From the NCBI GenBank assembly GCA_041859945.1, contig JBFLGC010000001.1:55371-119370 (forward strand): DNA of 64,000 bases, written 5' to 3'. Below the pieces are notes generated by a model, which was given only the letters and a program-made list of their open reading frames with translations, had not been told where the DNA came from and ran no database searches. The first letter of the stretch is position 1. Each line of letters opens with the position of its first letter. The position numbers and the translations under genes were made by a program. Shown one piece after another: positions 1-8,051 of this stretch. The stretch is from Tetragenococcus sp041859945 (lineage in GTDB: Bacteria > Bacillota > Bacilli > Lactobacillales > Enterococcaceae).

Positions 1-280
1 ATTCACCCGCTGTCAACTGCAAAAACAAATCGGGAGCATCCGGTACATAACCGATTTTTTGCTTGATTTCAGTGCGATGCTCACTAAGCTTGCTCCCATC
101 GACGGTAATCGTTCCGCTCGTCGGTTCGATCACACTCACCAGACTCTTGATCGTGGTCGATTTTCCGGCCCCGTTATGGCCCAGAAAGCCAAAGATCTTG
201 CCTTGTTCGATTTGTAACGAAAGTTTGTCTAGTGCTACCTTTTTCCCGTAAATTTTGGACACTTCTGCAAATTCGATCAT
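1..280 (-). CDS. ABC transporter ATP-binding protein (5' part only)
   Basis: The reading frame starts with ATG at 280 behind an AAAGGAGTGG ribosome site and runs off the window edge, so only the first 93 residues are visible. They show a Walker A motif (GHNGAGKST) and the usual N-terminal beta strands of an ABC nucleotide-binding domain. The text around it (GKIFGFLGHNGAGKSTTIK) and the following IGYVPDAPDLF are typical of exporters of the CcmA/YhaQ type, where a membrane partner is encoded next door. The partner and substrate lie outside the window. Family is clear; substrate is unknown. Confidence 0.9.
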   Translation of the reverse strand, partial: MIEFAEVSKIYGKKVALDKLSLQIEQGKIFGFLGHNGAGKSTTIKSLVSVIEPTSGTITVDGSKLSEHRTEIKQKIGYVPDAPDLFLQLTAGE

Positions 281-342
281 TTTTTCACTCCCACTCCTTT
301 GAAAATACTTTTCTTCAGTTTAACAGAAACAAAAACTTTCAG

Positions 343-374
343 CAAAAAAAAGCACGTTATCTTTCTAACGTGCT
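343..374 (-). terminator. Rho-independent terminator of the HAD phosphatase gene
   Basis: Inverted repeat AGCACGTTA / TAACGTGCT (351-359 and 366-374). On the minus strand it is followed by a run of seven T, directly after the stop at 380. Confidence 0.85.
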
Positions 375-379
375 CCATT

Positions 380-1213
380 CTACAAATATTTTTCTAAAGT
401 GACCGCAATCCCATCCTCATTGTTGGTCAAGGTCACTTCATCGGCCATTGCCTTCACTTCCGGTTTGGCATTGCCCATCGCCACACCGACCCTGGCATAA
501 GCCAACATCGACTGATCATTTTGCCCATCCCCAAAAGCAATCACTTCTTCGGGTTTGATACCAAGTTTTGGTAAAGCTTGCGCCAAAGCATTGCCTTTCG
601 TGATGCCCTTATCGGTAAATTCAAAATAAAACGCATCGGAAAACAAGCCACTGACCCGCTCTTTAAAAGGACCATAGATCGCTGCTTGATGTTGCGCCAA
701 ATAGTCAGGATCGCCCGCCGTCAAGATCTTATATAAAGGAAAATCGGCAAAAGCCGCTAAGTCATCGATTTCGCACAACTTAAATCCGCAGATACCCGCT
801 TCATAGGCGATGATGTTTAAATTTTGCTCTGGCAAATGGACCACATTATCATAGACATCATTGACAAACATATAGTCACCGCGACAAATCATCGGCTTGA
901 CCGTAAATTGTTTCAAATGTTCCAAAATCGCTTGCGCATCGGCGATTTCCATCGGTTGCTCAAATAAAACTGCTTGCGATGTCGCATCCATGACATGCGC
1001 CCCATTGAAAGATAGCAACAAGCCGTGATGTTGCTCTAGCTCCAATTCTTTGGCATGACCCTTTAAACCTGGCGTCGGTCGTCCCGAAGCCAAGATTACT
1101 TTGATTCCTTGCTTTTGCGCCGCCATGAGCGCCGCTTTTGTTTTAGGTGTTATCTGTTTTTCATCATTTAATAGCGTACCATCCATATCCATGGCAATTG
1201 CTTTGATCGTCAT
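380..1213 (-). CDS. Cof-type HAD-IIB sugar-phosphate phosphatase
   Basis: A 277-residue cytoplasmic hydrolase of the Cof/YidA subfamily. Motif I is DMDGTLL near residue 9, with aspartate nucleophile and acid/base. Motif II lies in LASGRP. A lysine and the terminal motif GDGQNDQSM close the active site. Members dephosphorylate small sugar or cofactor phosphates; the substrate cannot be read from sequence. The ATG at 1213 is chosen over the GTG one codon upstream because it sits at the better distance from AAAGGAG. It is a single-gene unit with its own terminator. Confidence 0.9.
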   Translation of the reverse strand: MTIKAIAMDMDGTLLNDEKQITPKTKAALMAAQKQGIKVILASGRPTPGLKGHAKELELEQHHGLLLSFNGAHVMDATSQAVLFEQPMEIADAQAILEHLKQFTVKPMICRGDYMFVNDVYDNVVHLPEQNLNIIAYEAGICGFKLCEIDDLAAFADFPLYKILTAGDPDYLAQHQAAIYGPFKERVSGLFSDAFYFEFTDKGITKGNALAQALPKLGIKPEEVIAFGDGQNDQSMLAYARVGVAMGNAKPEVKAMADEVTLTNNEDGIAVTLEKYL

Positions 1214-1377
1214 CACTTTCTCCTTTTTGATACTGAGATACCCTTATGATAACCTAAGCACGTCTATTTGAACATAGCTTTTGCAAAATTGCTAGAACAA
1301 TGTTCACAAAATCCAGTCTTCCATTCCCACTTAAGAAATCAATAGTCATCTTTTCCTTTTTAAACATTTCAACGCAT

Positions 1378-1461
1378 CATATGTCCTTTCTTTTTAATAC
1401 TTGGATCACTTCAGCCCGACATATGTCCTTTCTCTCCAAAACTTAGATCACTTCATCGAAA
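1378..1461. repeat. 42-bp tandem duplication in the intergenic gap
   Basis: Two consecutive 42-bp units begin with CATATGTCCTTTCT at 1378 and 1420 and share ATCACTTCA near their ends. The start of a third unit (CATAAGC) follows at 1462. The middle is diverged. It lies in the 297-bp gap between two minus-strand genes, just after the terminator of the aldo/keto reductase. No coding potential was seen. The rest of the gap holds an inverted TGAACAT/ATGTTCA pair around 1279-1315. Confidence 0.75.
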
Positions 1462-1472
1462 CATAAGCATAA

Positions 1473-1503
1473 TAAAAAACAGCCACCTTTTATGAGTGGC
1501 TGC
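1473..1503 (-). terminator. Terminator of the aldo/keto reductase gene
   Basis: Stem CAGCCAC / GTGGCTG (1480-1486, 1496-1502) with a T-rich tail on the minus strand, immediately after the stop at 1511. Confidence 0.85.
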
Positions 1504-1510
1504 TTTATGA

Positions 1511-2317
1511 TTATAGACTGGCAATTTTGCGTTTTTCTTCTTCTGTCAAAGTAAAATCAAAGATATCCAGATTTTGTTGTTGCCGTTCTTTGTTGTGCGA
1601 TTTGGGAATGACAATAACGCCACGATCCACTTGATAATTCAAAATGACTTGGGCCCACGTTTTTCCATGGGCACGGCCAATATCAGTCAAAACTTTCTTG
1701 GCGATTTCATCTGACTTCAAGGGACTCCAAGCTTCTGGGACCACATCATGACTTTTTGAAAAAGCAATCAATTCGTCTTGCCATTTACCAGGATGAGACT
1801 CGATTTGGTTGACAGCAGGCTTGATCCGAGAATGTTCCAATAGATAAGTCAGCTCGGTTTCCTGAAAATTCGACACACCGATTGCCTTCAAAATGCCTTG
1901 ATCCACATAATCTTCCAATACTTGCCAAACGGCGACGACTTCAGCTAAGTCTTCCCAAGGATGGTGGATCAAATACAGATCGATGTGATCTGTCCCGAGG
2001 GCTTGTAAACTACTTTCGACGCCTTTTTTGACCGCATCGACACTCTTGGTATAGGCCGGTTCACCAGGGATTTTAGACGTTAGGAAAAAATCATTCCGAT
2101 CATGACCGCTTTCCACTATCGCCTTGCCTACCACAGCCTCATTCCGATAAGAAATAGCCGTGTCAAAATGCCGATAACCAACATCGATCGCATCTAGCAG
2201 TTCGGTCGTGTCATTATTGATTGCCCCCATATAGTCACGTTCCACTTTGCCAAAAGTGTTCGTACCACTACCGACGACAGGGATCTTGATGCCTGTATTC
2301 AACTCAATCGTTTTCAT
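1511..2317 (-). CDS. Aldo/keto reductase, 2,5-diketo-gluconate-reductase type
   Basis: A 268-residue NAD(P)H-dependent oxidoreductase with the AKR barrel. The catalytic aspartate/tyrosine segment is DVGYRHFDTAISYRNE, the lysine is in FFLTSKIPG, and the histidine is in YLIHHPWED. The cofactor-binding end has VIVIPKSHNKERQQQN. The product probably reduces small aldehydes or ketones; the substrate is not determined. Start ATG 2317 (MKTIELNTG) has AGGAGG 8 bases upstream. An 18-codon upstream extension in the same frame lacks a ribosome site and was dropped. Monocistronic. Confidence 0.9.
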   Translation of the reverse strand: MKTIELNTGIKIPVVGSGTNTFGKVERDYMGAINNDTTELLDAIDVGYRHFDTAISYRNEAVVGKAIVESGHDRNDFFLTSKIPGEPAYTKSVDAVKKGVESSLQALGTDHIDLYLIHHPWEDLAEVVAVWQVLEDYVDQGILKAIGVSNFQETELTYLLEHSRIKPAVNQIESHPGKWQDELIAFSKSHDVVPEAWSPLKSDEIAKKVLTDIGRAHGKTWAQVILNYQVDRGVIVIPKSHNKERQQQNLDIFDFTLTEEEKRKIASL

Positions 2318-2385
2318 TGAAACATTCCTCCTTTTCCTCTTAAGTGTACTATTGTCGCCAAGCCTTGGCAACTATTACAAATTGA

Positions 2386-2415
2386 TTGTCGAAAACAATG
2401 CTTTTATGCTAAAAT
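2386..2415 (+). promoter_or_regulatory. Candidate promoter of the 2437 gene
   Basis: TTGTCG, 18-bp spacer, TAAAAT, placed 21 bp before an AGGAGG-led ATG. The -35 box is moderate. Confidence 0.45.
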
Positions 2416-2436
2416 TCAAAAAAAGGAGGTCTTCCC

Positions 2437-3129
2437 ATGATCCAGACTAAGGTCACTTTTAGTAAAGAAAAAGTAATGGTCTATTTACTTGATGAAAAAA
2501 GTACGCTCACGATTTTTAACACGGAACAAAAAGTGGTCCAAGCAAATCCGAATACCTTGTATTTGACCTACAAAAATAAACAGCTAAAACCAGCCACAGA
2601 AGGCTTTCACATCCGGATCGATCTGCCCCGAAATTTAGATCCTGCGATTGTTTTGGCGGCTTTTAACCACCAAGAAACAGGGATTCCAACTGGTCAAAAG
2701 TTTGTCAACGATTGTCAGTTGATTCTTGAAAAATTCGGCATTTCTTCCCCAGCGGCAAAACGTCCCGCCAAAACTCAGCATCGTTTCCAAAAAAATTTCA
2801 GTGACATCGAATTTTTTGTGGCTGACTTTGAAGCCAAAGCCACCGTGATTTGGCAAAAGCGTAATGAATTTTGCCTCAAAAAAGGCGCTAAACTGCGCGA
2901 GACTTACGAGTTGAACAAAGACGGCTCGGTTGGCTTGGGGGCACGTATGGGTTTGCAACTACGCCAAGAGCAAGCGGACAAGATCCAAGATTTTCGCACG
3001 ACTGAAGATATCCTTTTGAAAAGTGTCAATGAAATCGGCTTGTTCTTGTATTTTGGCGGCACCAACAGTTGGCTGGTTTTAAAAGACGCTCAAGGGAAAA
3101 CCATCGATGATTGGTCGTGTGTCTCTTGA
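2437..3129 (+). CDS. Conserved protein of unknown function
   Basis: 230 residues, soluble, no signal peptide and no membrane segment. I do not recognise a family. The N-terminal 80 residues look like beta-rich sheet sequence (VMVYLLDEKSTLTIF...TLYLTYKNKQL). The C-terminal part contains GLGARMGLQLRQEQ and ends with LFLYFGGTNSWLVLKDAQG. Start ATG has AAAAGGAGGT at ideal distance. Its TGA overlaps the TTG start candidate of the acetyltransferase that follows, so the two genes are probably co-translated. Confidence 0.75.
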   Translation: MIQTKVTFSKEKVMVYLLDEKSTLTIFNTEQKVVQANPNTLYLTYKNKQLKPATEGFHIRIDLPRNLDPAIVLAAFNHQETGIPTGQKFVNDCQLILEKFGISSPAAKRPAKTQHRFQKNFSDIEFFVADFEAKATVIWQKRNEFCLKKGAKLRETYELNKDGSVGLGARMGLQLRQEQADKIQDFRTTEDILLKSVNEIGLFLYFGGTNSWLVLKDAQGKTIDDWSCVS

Positions 3130-3656
3130 TCAAAATCGCCCGCATCACCTCTGCCAATCAGCAAGCACTTGCTTTAAAAAACGAACCTTTTACCTTATTT
3201 GCGACACTTTCTGTTACAAAAACGACCGAAAAATGGCAGTATCAAGTCTGTCCTTGGCCTAAAGAACAAATCCAGTCGCAAACTTTTCCCGAAGAAAACT
3301 ATGCGTTAGCCGTAATCGACAAGCAGGGTTTTGCAATAGGGGCTTTTGACAAGGACCAAGCAGTTGGATTGGCCATTTTTGAAAATCAACCTTTTCACTA
3401 TTTGTATCTCAGCGATCTCAAGATAGCTAGTCAGTACCGTCACCAACATCTGGCCACTAAACTCTTAGAAAAAGCTTGTGTGCTTGCCAAAGACGAGGAC
3501 TATCAGGGACTTACTACAATCGGCCAGAGTAATAATGTCGCTGCTTGTTTGTTTTATCTTTCCTTTGGCTTTGAAATCGGTGGCTTAGATACCAAAATCT
3601 ATACCCATACCACTCAAGCTGGTAAAGAGGATGTGCTCTTTTACTATGATTTCTAA
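3126..3656 (+). CDS. GNAT acetyltransferase, streptothricin-acetyltransferase-like
   Basis: About 176 residues. The second half reads like the Sat/SatA family: an acetyl-CoA loop segment (SDLKIASQYRHQHLATKLLEK), then C-x-FY-x6-IGGLDT-x-IY and a final FYYDF, in the same order and spacing as streptothricin acetyltransferases. The diagnostic Q/R-x-x-G-x-G/A loop is altered here to RHQHLA, the first glycine being histidine, so acetyl-CoA binding could be weakened. The start is uncertain: TTG 3126 forms a TTGA overlap with the upstream stop, and TTG 3111 is also possible. Antibiotic inactivation is only a family-based guess. Confidence 0.75.
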   Translation: MIKIARITSANQQALALKNEPFTLFATLSVTKTTEKWQYQVCPWPKEQIQSQTFPEENYALAVIDKQGFAIGAFDKDQAVGLAIFENQPFHYLYLSDLKIASQYRHQHLATKLLEKACVLAKDEDYQGLTTIGQSNNVAACLFYLSFGFEIGGLDTKIYTHTTQAGKEDVLFYYDF

Positions 3657-3668
3657 ATGAAAGCAAAC

Positions 3669-3700
3669 GGTCCTCACGATTTTTCGTAAGGACCTTTTTT
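3669..3700 (+). terminator. Terminator after the GNAT gene
   Basis: GGTCCTCACG / CGTAAGGACC hairpin (3669-3678, 3685-3694) followed by six T. It lies between convergent genes and may also slow minus-strand transcription from the AraC gene. Confidence 0.85.
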
Positions 3701-3708
3701 AATACTTA

Positions 3709-4578
3709 TTAAGCAGGATCGAGCAAACTTTTCTGATATTGTAAAGGTGACTGACCCACGGCTTCTTTAAAGACATGATGAAAAGTTTTGACACTCGCAA
3801 AGCCCGCCTTTTCCGCCACTTCAGCCATAGGCAATTTTTCATTGGCCAAAATAAATTTGGCTTGATTCAAACGATATTCCGTCAAAAATTGCATAAAGGT
3901 CTGCCCCGTGTTCTTCTTAAAGAAATGGGTAAAATAATAGGGACTAAAACCGATAAAGTGGGCCACTTTGTCGACCGTGATCACTTCTTGGTAATGCGCT
4001 TCGATATAGTCAAAAATTTTATCCAAACGGCTCAAGGTTTCCTTTTGTTGGAGCGCCGGTGCGGTCTCCTTGACCTGACTCGCTTCTTTTTGTGGCAACT
4101 TCTGATACCACTGTCCGATCAAGCGATACAAACAGCTTAAAATCAAATAGTTTTCCCCCGCTGGATGCTCAGCTTTCAAGTCATGTAATTCCAACAAAAG
4201 GGCGGTCACACTCGCTTGCAACTCTTTTGGCCAAAAGCGACTCCAATGCTCGCCACTAGCCAGCAAAGTGAGTAGCGGCTCTTCTTTCGTCCGCAAAAAA
4301 AGCTCGTCAAACAGCTTTAAATCAAACTGATAAACATAGCGCTCACTATCCGGTGACCCCAAAAAATAATGCGGTTCCCCACTGGCAAAATAGATGACCT
4401 CGCCTTCTTCAAGCTCGATGATCTGTTGGTTCAAGCCAATATTGACCTTACCACGATTGGCATAAATGATCTCCACCTCTTTATGCCAGTGCGGATACAC
4501 GATCGTCATGCCGTCATTTGAGAACATGCGATAAGGAAATTGCTTACTTAGTTTTGGTATCTCAAGATAAATACTCAT
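3709..4578 (-). CDS. AraC-family transcriptional regulator with cupin sensor
   Basis: 289 residues. The N-terminal half is an AraC-type beta-barrel (YPHWHKEVEIIYANRGKVNIGL...GEPHYFLGSPDS) that would bind a sugar effector. The C-terminal 100 residues contain two helix-turn-helix motifs with the signature FSPYYFTHFFKKNTGQTFMQ...AEVAEKAGFASVKTFHHVFKE. It is the last gene of the fructan operon, 15 bp after the fructokinase stop. It probably activates genes for the same substrate class, but its target site is not known. Confidence 0.9.
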   Translation of the reverse strand: MSIYLEIPKLSKQFPYRMFSNDGMTIVYPHWHKEVEIIYANRGKVNIGLNQQIIELEEGEVIYFASGEPHYFLGSPDSERYVYQFDLKLFDELFLRTKEEPLLTLLASGEHWSRFWPKELQASVTALLLELHDLKAEHPAGENYLILSCLYRLIGQWYQKLPQKEASQVKETAPALQQKETLSRLDKIFDYIEAHYQEVITVDKVAHFIGFSPYYFTHFFKKNTGQTFMQFLTEYRLNQAKFILANEKLPMAEVAEKAGFASVKTFHHVFKEAVGQSPLQYQKSLLDPA

Positions 4579-4593
4579 TTTTCACCTGTTTGT

Positions 4594-5475
4594 TTAATGC
4601 GCGTGCAATTCAGCTTCGCGTGCCAAAGCCAAGCAACCCAAAGTCGCCGCATTGTCTTCCAAAGTCGGGGTAACGATATATTGATCGAGGTCTGGCGTCT
4701 TTACATAACCATTTATTTTTTTAGCAAAAGCTTCATGCACGCGTTTCATCATATGCCGTTGTTTCATGACGCCCCCACCAAAAATGATCACGTCTGGTGA
4801 CAACATCAACGTCGTGTTATAAGCACATTGCGCGATATAGTCAGCTTCGATCTCCCAAAATGGATCATCGGAGGCAATATCTTGACCCTTGCGACCAGTG
4901 CGCTTTTCGATGGCAGGACCGGCTGCCATGCCTTCTAAACAATGATTGCCGTGGAAAGGACAGGCCCCTTCAAAATCTTGGTCGGCTGGATTGGGCACAA
5001 CTAACATGTGGCCCATTTCCGGATGACTAAAGCCTTCCACAAAGCGGCCATCTTGTAAAGCACCCCCACCGACACCCGTACCGATAGTAAAGTAAACTAC
5101 GCTTGACAAGCCTTTGCCACTACCATAAACATATTCTCCATAAGCGGCCGCATTGACATCCGTCGTCCAAGCCACCGGGAGATCGAAATGTTGCTTCAAA
5201 GTTCCCACAAAATCAAAATTTTGCCAAGCAAGTTTTGGCGTCGAGGTGATATAGCCATAAGTTGCCGAATCCAGATGGATATCGATGGGACCAAACGAAC
5301 CGACACCGATCGCTTTCAAATCGGCACGATACGCTTCAAAAAAGGCAAGCACCGCTGTCATTGTTTCTTCTGGAACGGTTGTCGGATAACTGACCCGCTC
5401 TAAGATCTCCCCCTGCTCATTTCCTATCGCACAAACAAACTTCGTACCCCCTGCTTCAATGGATCCAAATAACAT
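4594..5475 (-). CDS. scrK: ROK-family fructokinase
   Basis: 293 residues. It phosphorylates fructose to fructose-6-phosphate, the step needed after GH32 releases free fructose. The phosphate loop is the fructokinase variant IEAGGTKF. The catalytic aspartate is in TTDVNAA (about residue 106). The zinc site is H-P-E-M-G-H followed by C-P-F-H-x3-C (about residues 151-179). Start ATG 5475 (MLFGSIEAGG) is chosen over an upstream in-frame extension because it gives the family's usual N-terminus and has GAAGGT upstream. It sits between the anchored GH32-like gene and the AraC gene. Confidence 0.92.
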   Translation of the reverse strand: MLFGSIEAGGTKFVCAIGNEQGEILERVSYPTTVPEETMTAVLAFFEAYRADLKAIGVGSFGPIDIHLDSATYGYITSTPKLAWQNFDFVGTLKQHFDLPVAWTTDVNAAAYGEYVYGSGKGLSSVVYFTIGTGVGGGALQDGRFVEGFSHPEMGHMLVVPNPADQDFEGACPFHGNHCLEGMAAGPAIEKRTGRKGQDIASDDPFWEIEADYIAQCAYNTTLMLSPDVIIFGGGVMKQRHMMKRVHEAFAKKINGYVKTPDLDQYIVTPTLEDNAATLGCLALAREAELHAH

Positions 5476-5558
5476 GTATTGACCTTCTTTCTTTTTGTTT
5501 GTTCTCATGCCTATTTTACCATTAAATTGCACTTAGAACATGGAAAAATTGCCGAAAT

Positions 5559-6953
5559 TCAAAGTTCACCAGAAAAAGTGACTGAGCCTTGGATAACTTT
5601 TAGCGTGATAGGCTGATTTTTACTTTTATAAATACGATTAGATAAGGCTTTGTCGCCACAATAAACCACTACAATGGCCTCTTCTTTGACGATTTTTAAA
5701 GGAACTTTGCCATTGATATTCAGTGAATTTTGACTAAGTGGTCGAGATTTTTCAAAATGATCCACAGATGTATTATAATAACTCATCGATTGTGCTGCAA
5801 AATCAAGTAAAATAGTATTTCCGTCTGAAAGTTCTAGAATGATTTTGCTATTTTCATCCTTCAATTCGATATTTCCCTGAATGACTACTTGAGAAACTTC
5901 ATCAAATGTATAACTTTCACCTTCTGAAAGCGTCAATTCAGGTAGTTTTTCAACAAAATTTTTTGTGTTGATACTAGTAGGAAGCGCGACCTTTACATTT
6001 TCATTTGATAACTGTAATTCGTGGACCGCTAGATTTCCTGCCCAATTATAGCCAAAGCGATCATCATGTTGCTCTTTTGTCGGGATCCAACCGACCACAT
6101 ACAAATGATCAGCATCGGACACTAAACGTCCAGCATAAAAACCAGCACCATCAAGGGCATCTTGTCCCAAATCAACACTTTTTTCAAATGGTCCTTGACT
6201 ACTTTCGGCCCATCGATAATGCACCACTCGTTGATTCCATTGGTCTGAAAAGGCCAAAATCCACTTCCCTTCAAAGTAAACAAGCGAGGGACACTCAAGA
6301 TTGGCATCATTACCTAAATCATTTTGGAAAAAGATACCTTCATCCTGCCAATTGGTGAGATCTGCTGAAGTATACTTGGCGATCACACCTATTCCGTTTG
6401 CTCTAGTAGTGATCAACATCCAGTATTGCTGCTTCTCGTCATTCCAAAAAACATAGGGATCACGAAAATCATTTTTTTCATAGTTATTGCTAGCAAAAAA
6501 GCCTTCTTCAGGAAACTTTTGCCATTTTTCTCCATCTTTACTAGTAGCATGCAAAATTATCTCTTTAGGCGTTAGCTCATCATTATGCCCCGTATAAAAT
6601 GCATGATACAGACCTCGCTCATCTCGAATGACTGAACCAGTACCCAAGGCGCGTTCTGGACTATCCACTTCATTTACAAAAGGAAGTACCTCGCCAATAT
6701 TTTCATAATGATAAAAATCATTGGTTTTTATTAAACTAAATGGATGGAACCCGATCTGTCCATCACGAAGATCTTCTAAATAATAGATCTGAAAATTTTC
6801 TCCGTCAAAGTAAGACATTGGATCACCCACAAAGCCTGTTTCTGTTTTGGGATAGATTGCGATGATCTCTTCTTTTTGTTGTCTCATGTAAAAAATGCCT
6901 CCTGCTATAATTAATAAAAGAGACGCAAGGGCAACGATGATTTTCTTTGTCAC
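5559..6953 (-). CDS. Membrane-anchored GH32-like (five-bladed propeller) protein
   Basis: 464 residues, GTG start behind AAGGAG. Residues 4-22 form one hydrophobic anchor (IIVALASLLLIIAGGIFYM), so the domain faces outside. The GH32 triad is recognisable but divergent: GDP (D44) replaces the classic WMNDPNG nucleophile block, RDP is at 164-166 and LECP (E220) supplies the acid/base. The last 120 residues match a small beta-sandwich. It may act on fructan at the surface before import, or only bind it. It lies 38 bp after the LacI gene inside the fructan operon. Family confident, activity uncertain. Confidence 0.8.
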   Translation of the reverse strand: MTKKIIVALASLLLIIAGGIFYMRQQKEEIIAIYPKTETGFVGDPMSYFDGENFQIYYLEDLRDGQIGFHPFSLIKTNDFYHYENIGEVLPFVNEVDSPERALGTGSVIRDERGLYHAFYTGHNDELTPKEIILHATSKDGEKWQKFPEEGFFASNNYEKNDFRDPYVFWNDEKQQYWMLITTRANGIGVIAKYTSADLTNWQDEGIFFQNDLGNDANLECPSLVYFEGKWILAFSDQWNQRVVHYRWAESSQGPFEKSVDLGQDALDGAGFYAGRLVSDADHLYVVGWIPTKEQHDDRFGYNWAGNLAVHELQLSNENVKVALPTSINTKNFVEKLPELTLSEGESYTFDEVSQVVIQGNIELKDENSKIILELSDGNTILLDFAAQSMSYYNTSVDHFEKSRPLSQNSLNINGKVPLKIVKEEAIVVVYCGDKALSNRIYKSKNQPITLKVIQGSVTFSGEL

Positions 6954-6991
6954 ATTCTACTCCTTCCTATTGACAACAAAAGACATCTCTC

Positions 6992-7966
6992 TCAGATGTC
7001 TTTTGTTGTACCGCCATCACCAAAGAAAACTGGCAATACCGTTCGTTTTTCTACCTTTTTATCGTTAATAACTTCAATCAACAAATTGACCGCTTGCTCA
7101 GCCATTTGTTGAACCGGTTGAACGATCGTAGAAACTAAATAAGGTGCGTCCTCTTTTAAACGTTGACCATCAAAACCGATGACTTGAACTTCTTCTGGTA
7201 CTTTTCTACCACTTTCTTGCAGCACCTTACAAACATCGATCGCCATAGAATCATTGATAGTAAAGATTCCATCGATCTCTGCATATTCAGTTAAAAAAGC
7301 ATGTAGTTTTTCTGGCATATTTTCCAATGGTTCCAACAAGTCTAAAACATGATAATCGATCTGATTCTTTTGACAAACTTTTTCAAAAGATTTACGACGA
7401 TTCCTAGTTTCATTCGGAGTTTCTTGATAACCGCCAATATAAGCTAGGTGTTGGCACCCACGTTTCAGCAGTTCCTTAACAGCTAATCGGCCTCCTGCTT
7501 CATTATCAGCTGTAACATAAATAACATCTTCGGTAAAATAGCGATCGATGCTGACAAAAGGTAATTGACTAGAAACATACTCATCGATATCTGAATAAGT
7601 AATCCCGATGATTCCATCCACTTTATTTTGCGTGACCATTTGGATATATTCTTTTTCCTTCTCAGCATCTCCACTTGAATTACATAGATAAAGTTTATAA
7701 TGCTGTTTGGCTAAACTAGTTTCTACATAAAAAGCAAATTCTGAAAAAAAAGGATGCCAGACATTAGGGATGATCAAGGCAATGGTATAGGTACGATTGG
7801 TTTTTAGACCACGAGCATAATAATTTGGTTGATAATCCAACTCTTCGATCGCTTGTTCCACTTTTTTTCTTGTTTTATCTTTCACAGGTCCATCATTTAA
7901 GACCCGAGATACCGTACCAACACCTACACCAGCCAATTTAGCAACATCTTTCATCGTAGCTTTCAT
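6992..7966 (-). CDS. LacI-family transcriptional repressor of the fructan operon
   Basis: About 324 residues. The N-terminal helix-turn-helix MKDVAKLAGVGVGTVSRVLND and hinge YQPNYYARGLKTNRT are standard LacI. The rest is a periplasmic-binding-protein fold (ALIIPNVWHPFFSE, GIIGITYSD, VIGFDG). Two LacI-type operators in the promoter at 13.1 kb are its likely targets, since it is encoded in that operon. ATG 7966 is preferred to the ATG three codons upstream because GGAGG is only 4 bases from the latter. The 85-bp gap upstream may carry a minor promoter (TATACT). Confidence 0.92.
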   Translation of the reverse strand: MKATMKDVAKLAGVGVGTVSRVLNDGPVKDKTRKKVEQAIEELDYQPNYYARGLKTNRTYTIALIIPNVWHPFFSEFAFYVETSLAKQHYKLYLCNSSGDAEKEKEYIQMVTQNKVDGIIGITYSDIDEYVSSQLPFVSIDRYFTEDVIYVTADNEAGGRLAVKELLKRGCQHLAYIGGYQETPNETRNRRKSFEKVCQKNQIDYHVLDLLEPLENMPEKLHAFLTEYAEIDGIFTINDSMAIDVCKVLQESGRKVPEEVQVIGFDGQRLKEDAPYLVSTIVQPVQQMAEQAVNLLIEVINDKKVEKRTVLPVFFGDGGTTKDI

Positions 7967-8051
7967 CGCATTCATCCTCCATCGCTTATTAGAAACAGTA
8001 TAACGAAGAATAAATTAAAATTCTAGCATTATTCTACCTAAAACTTTCATT

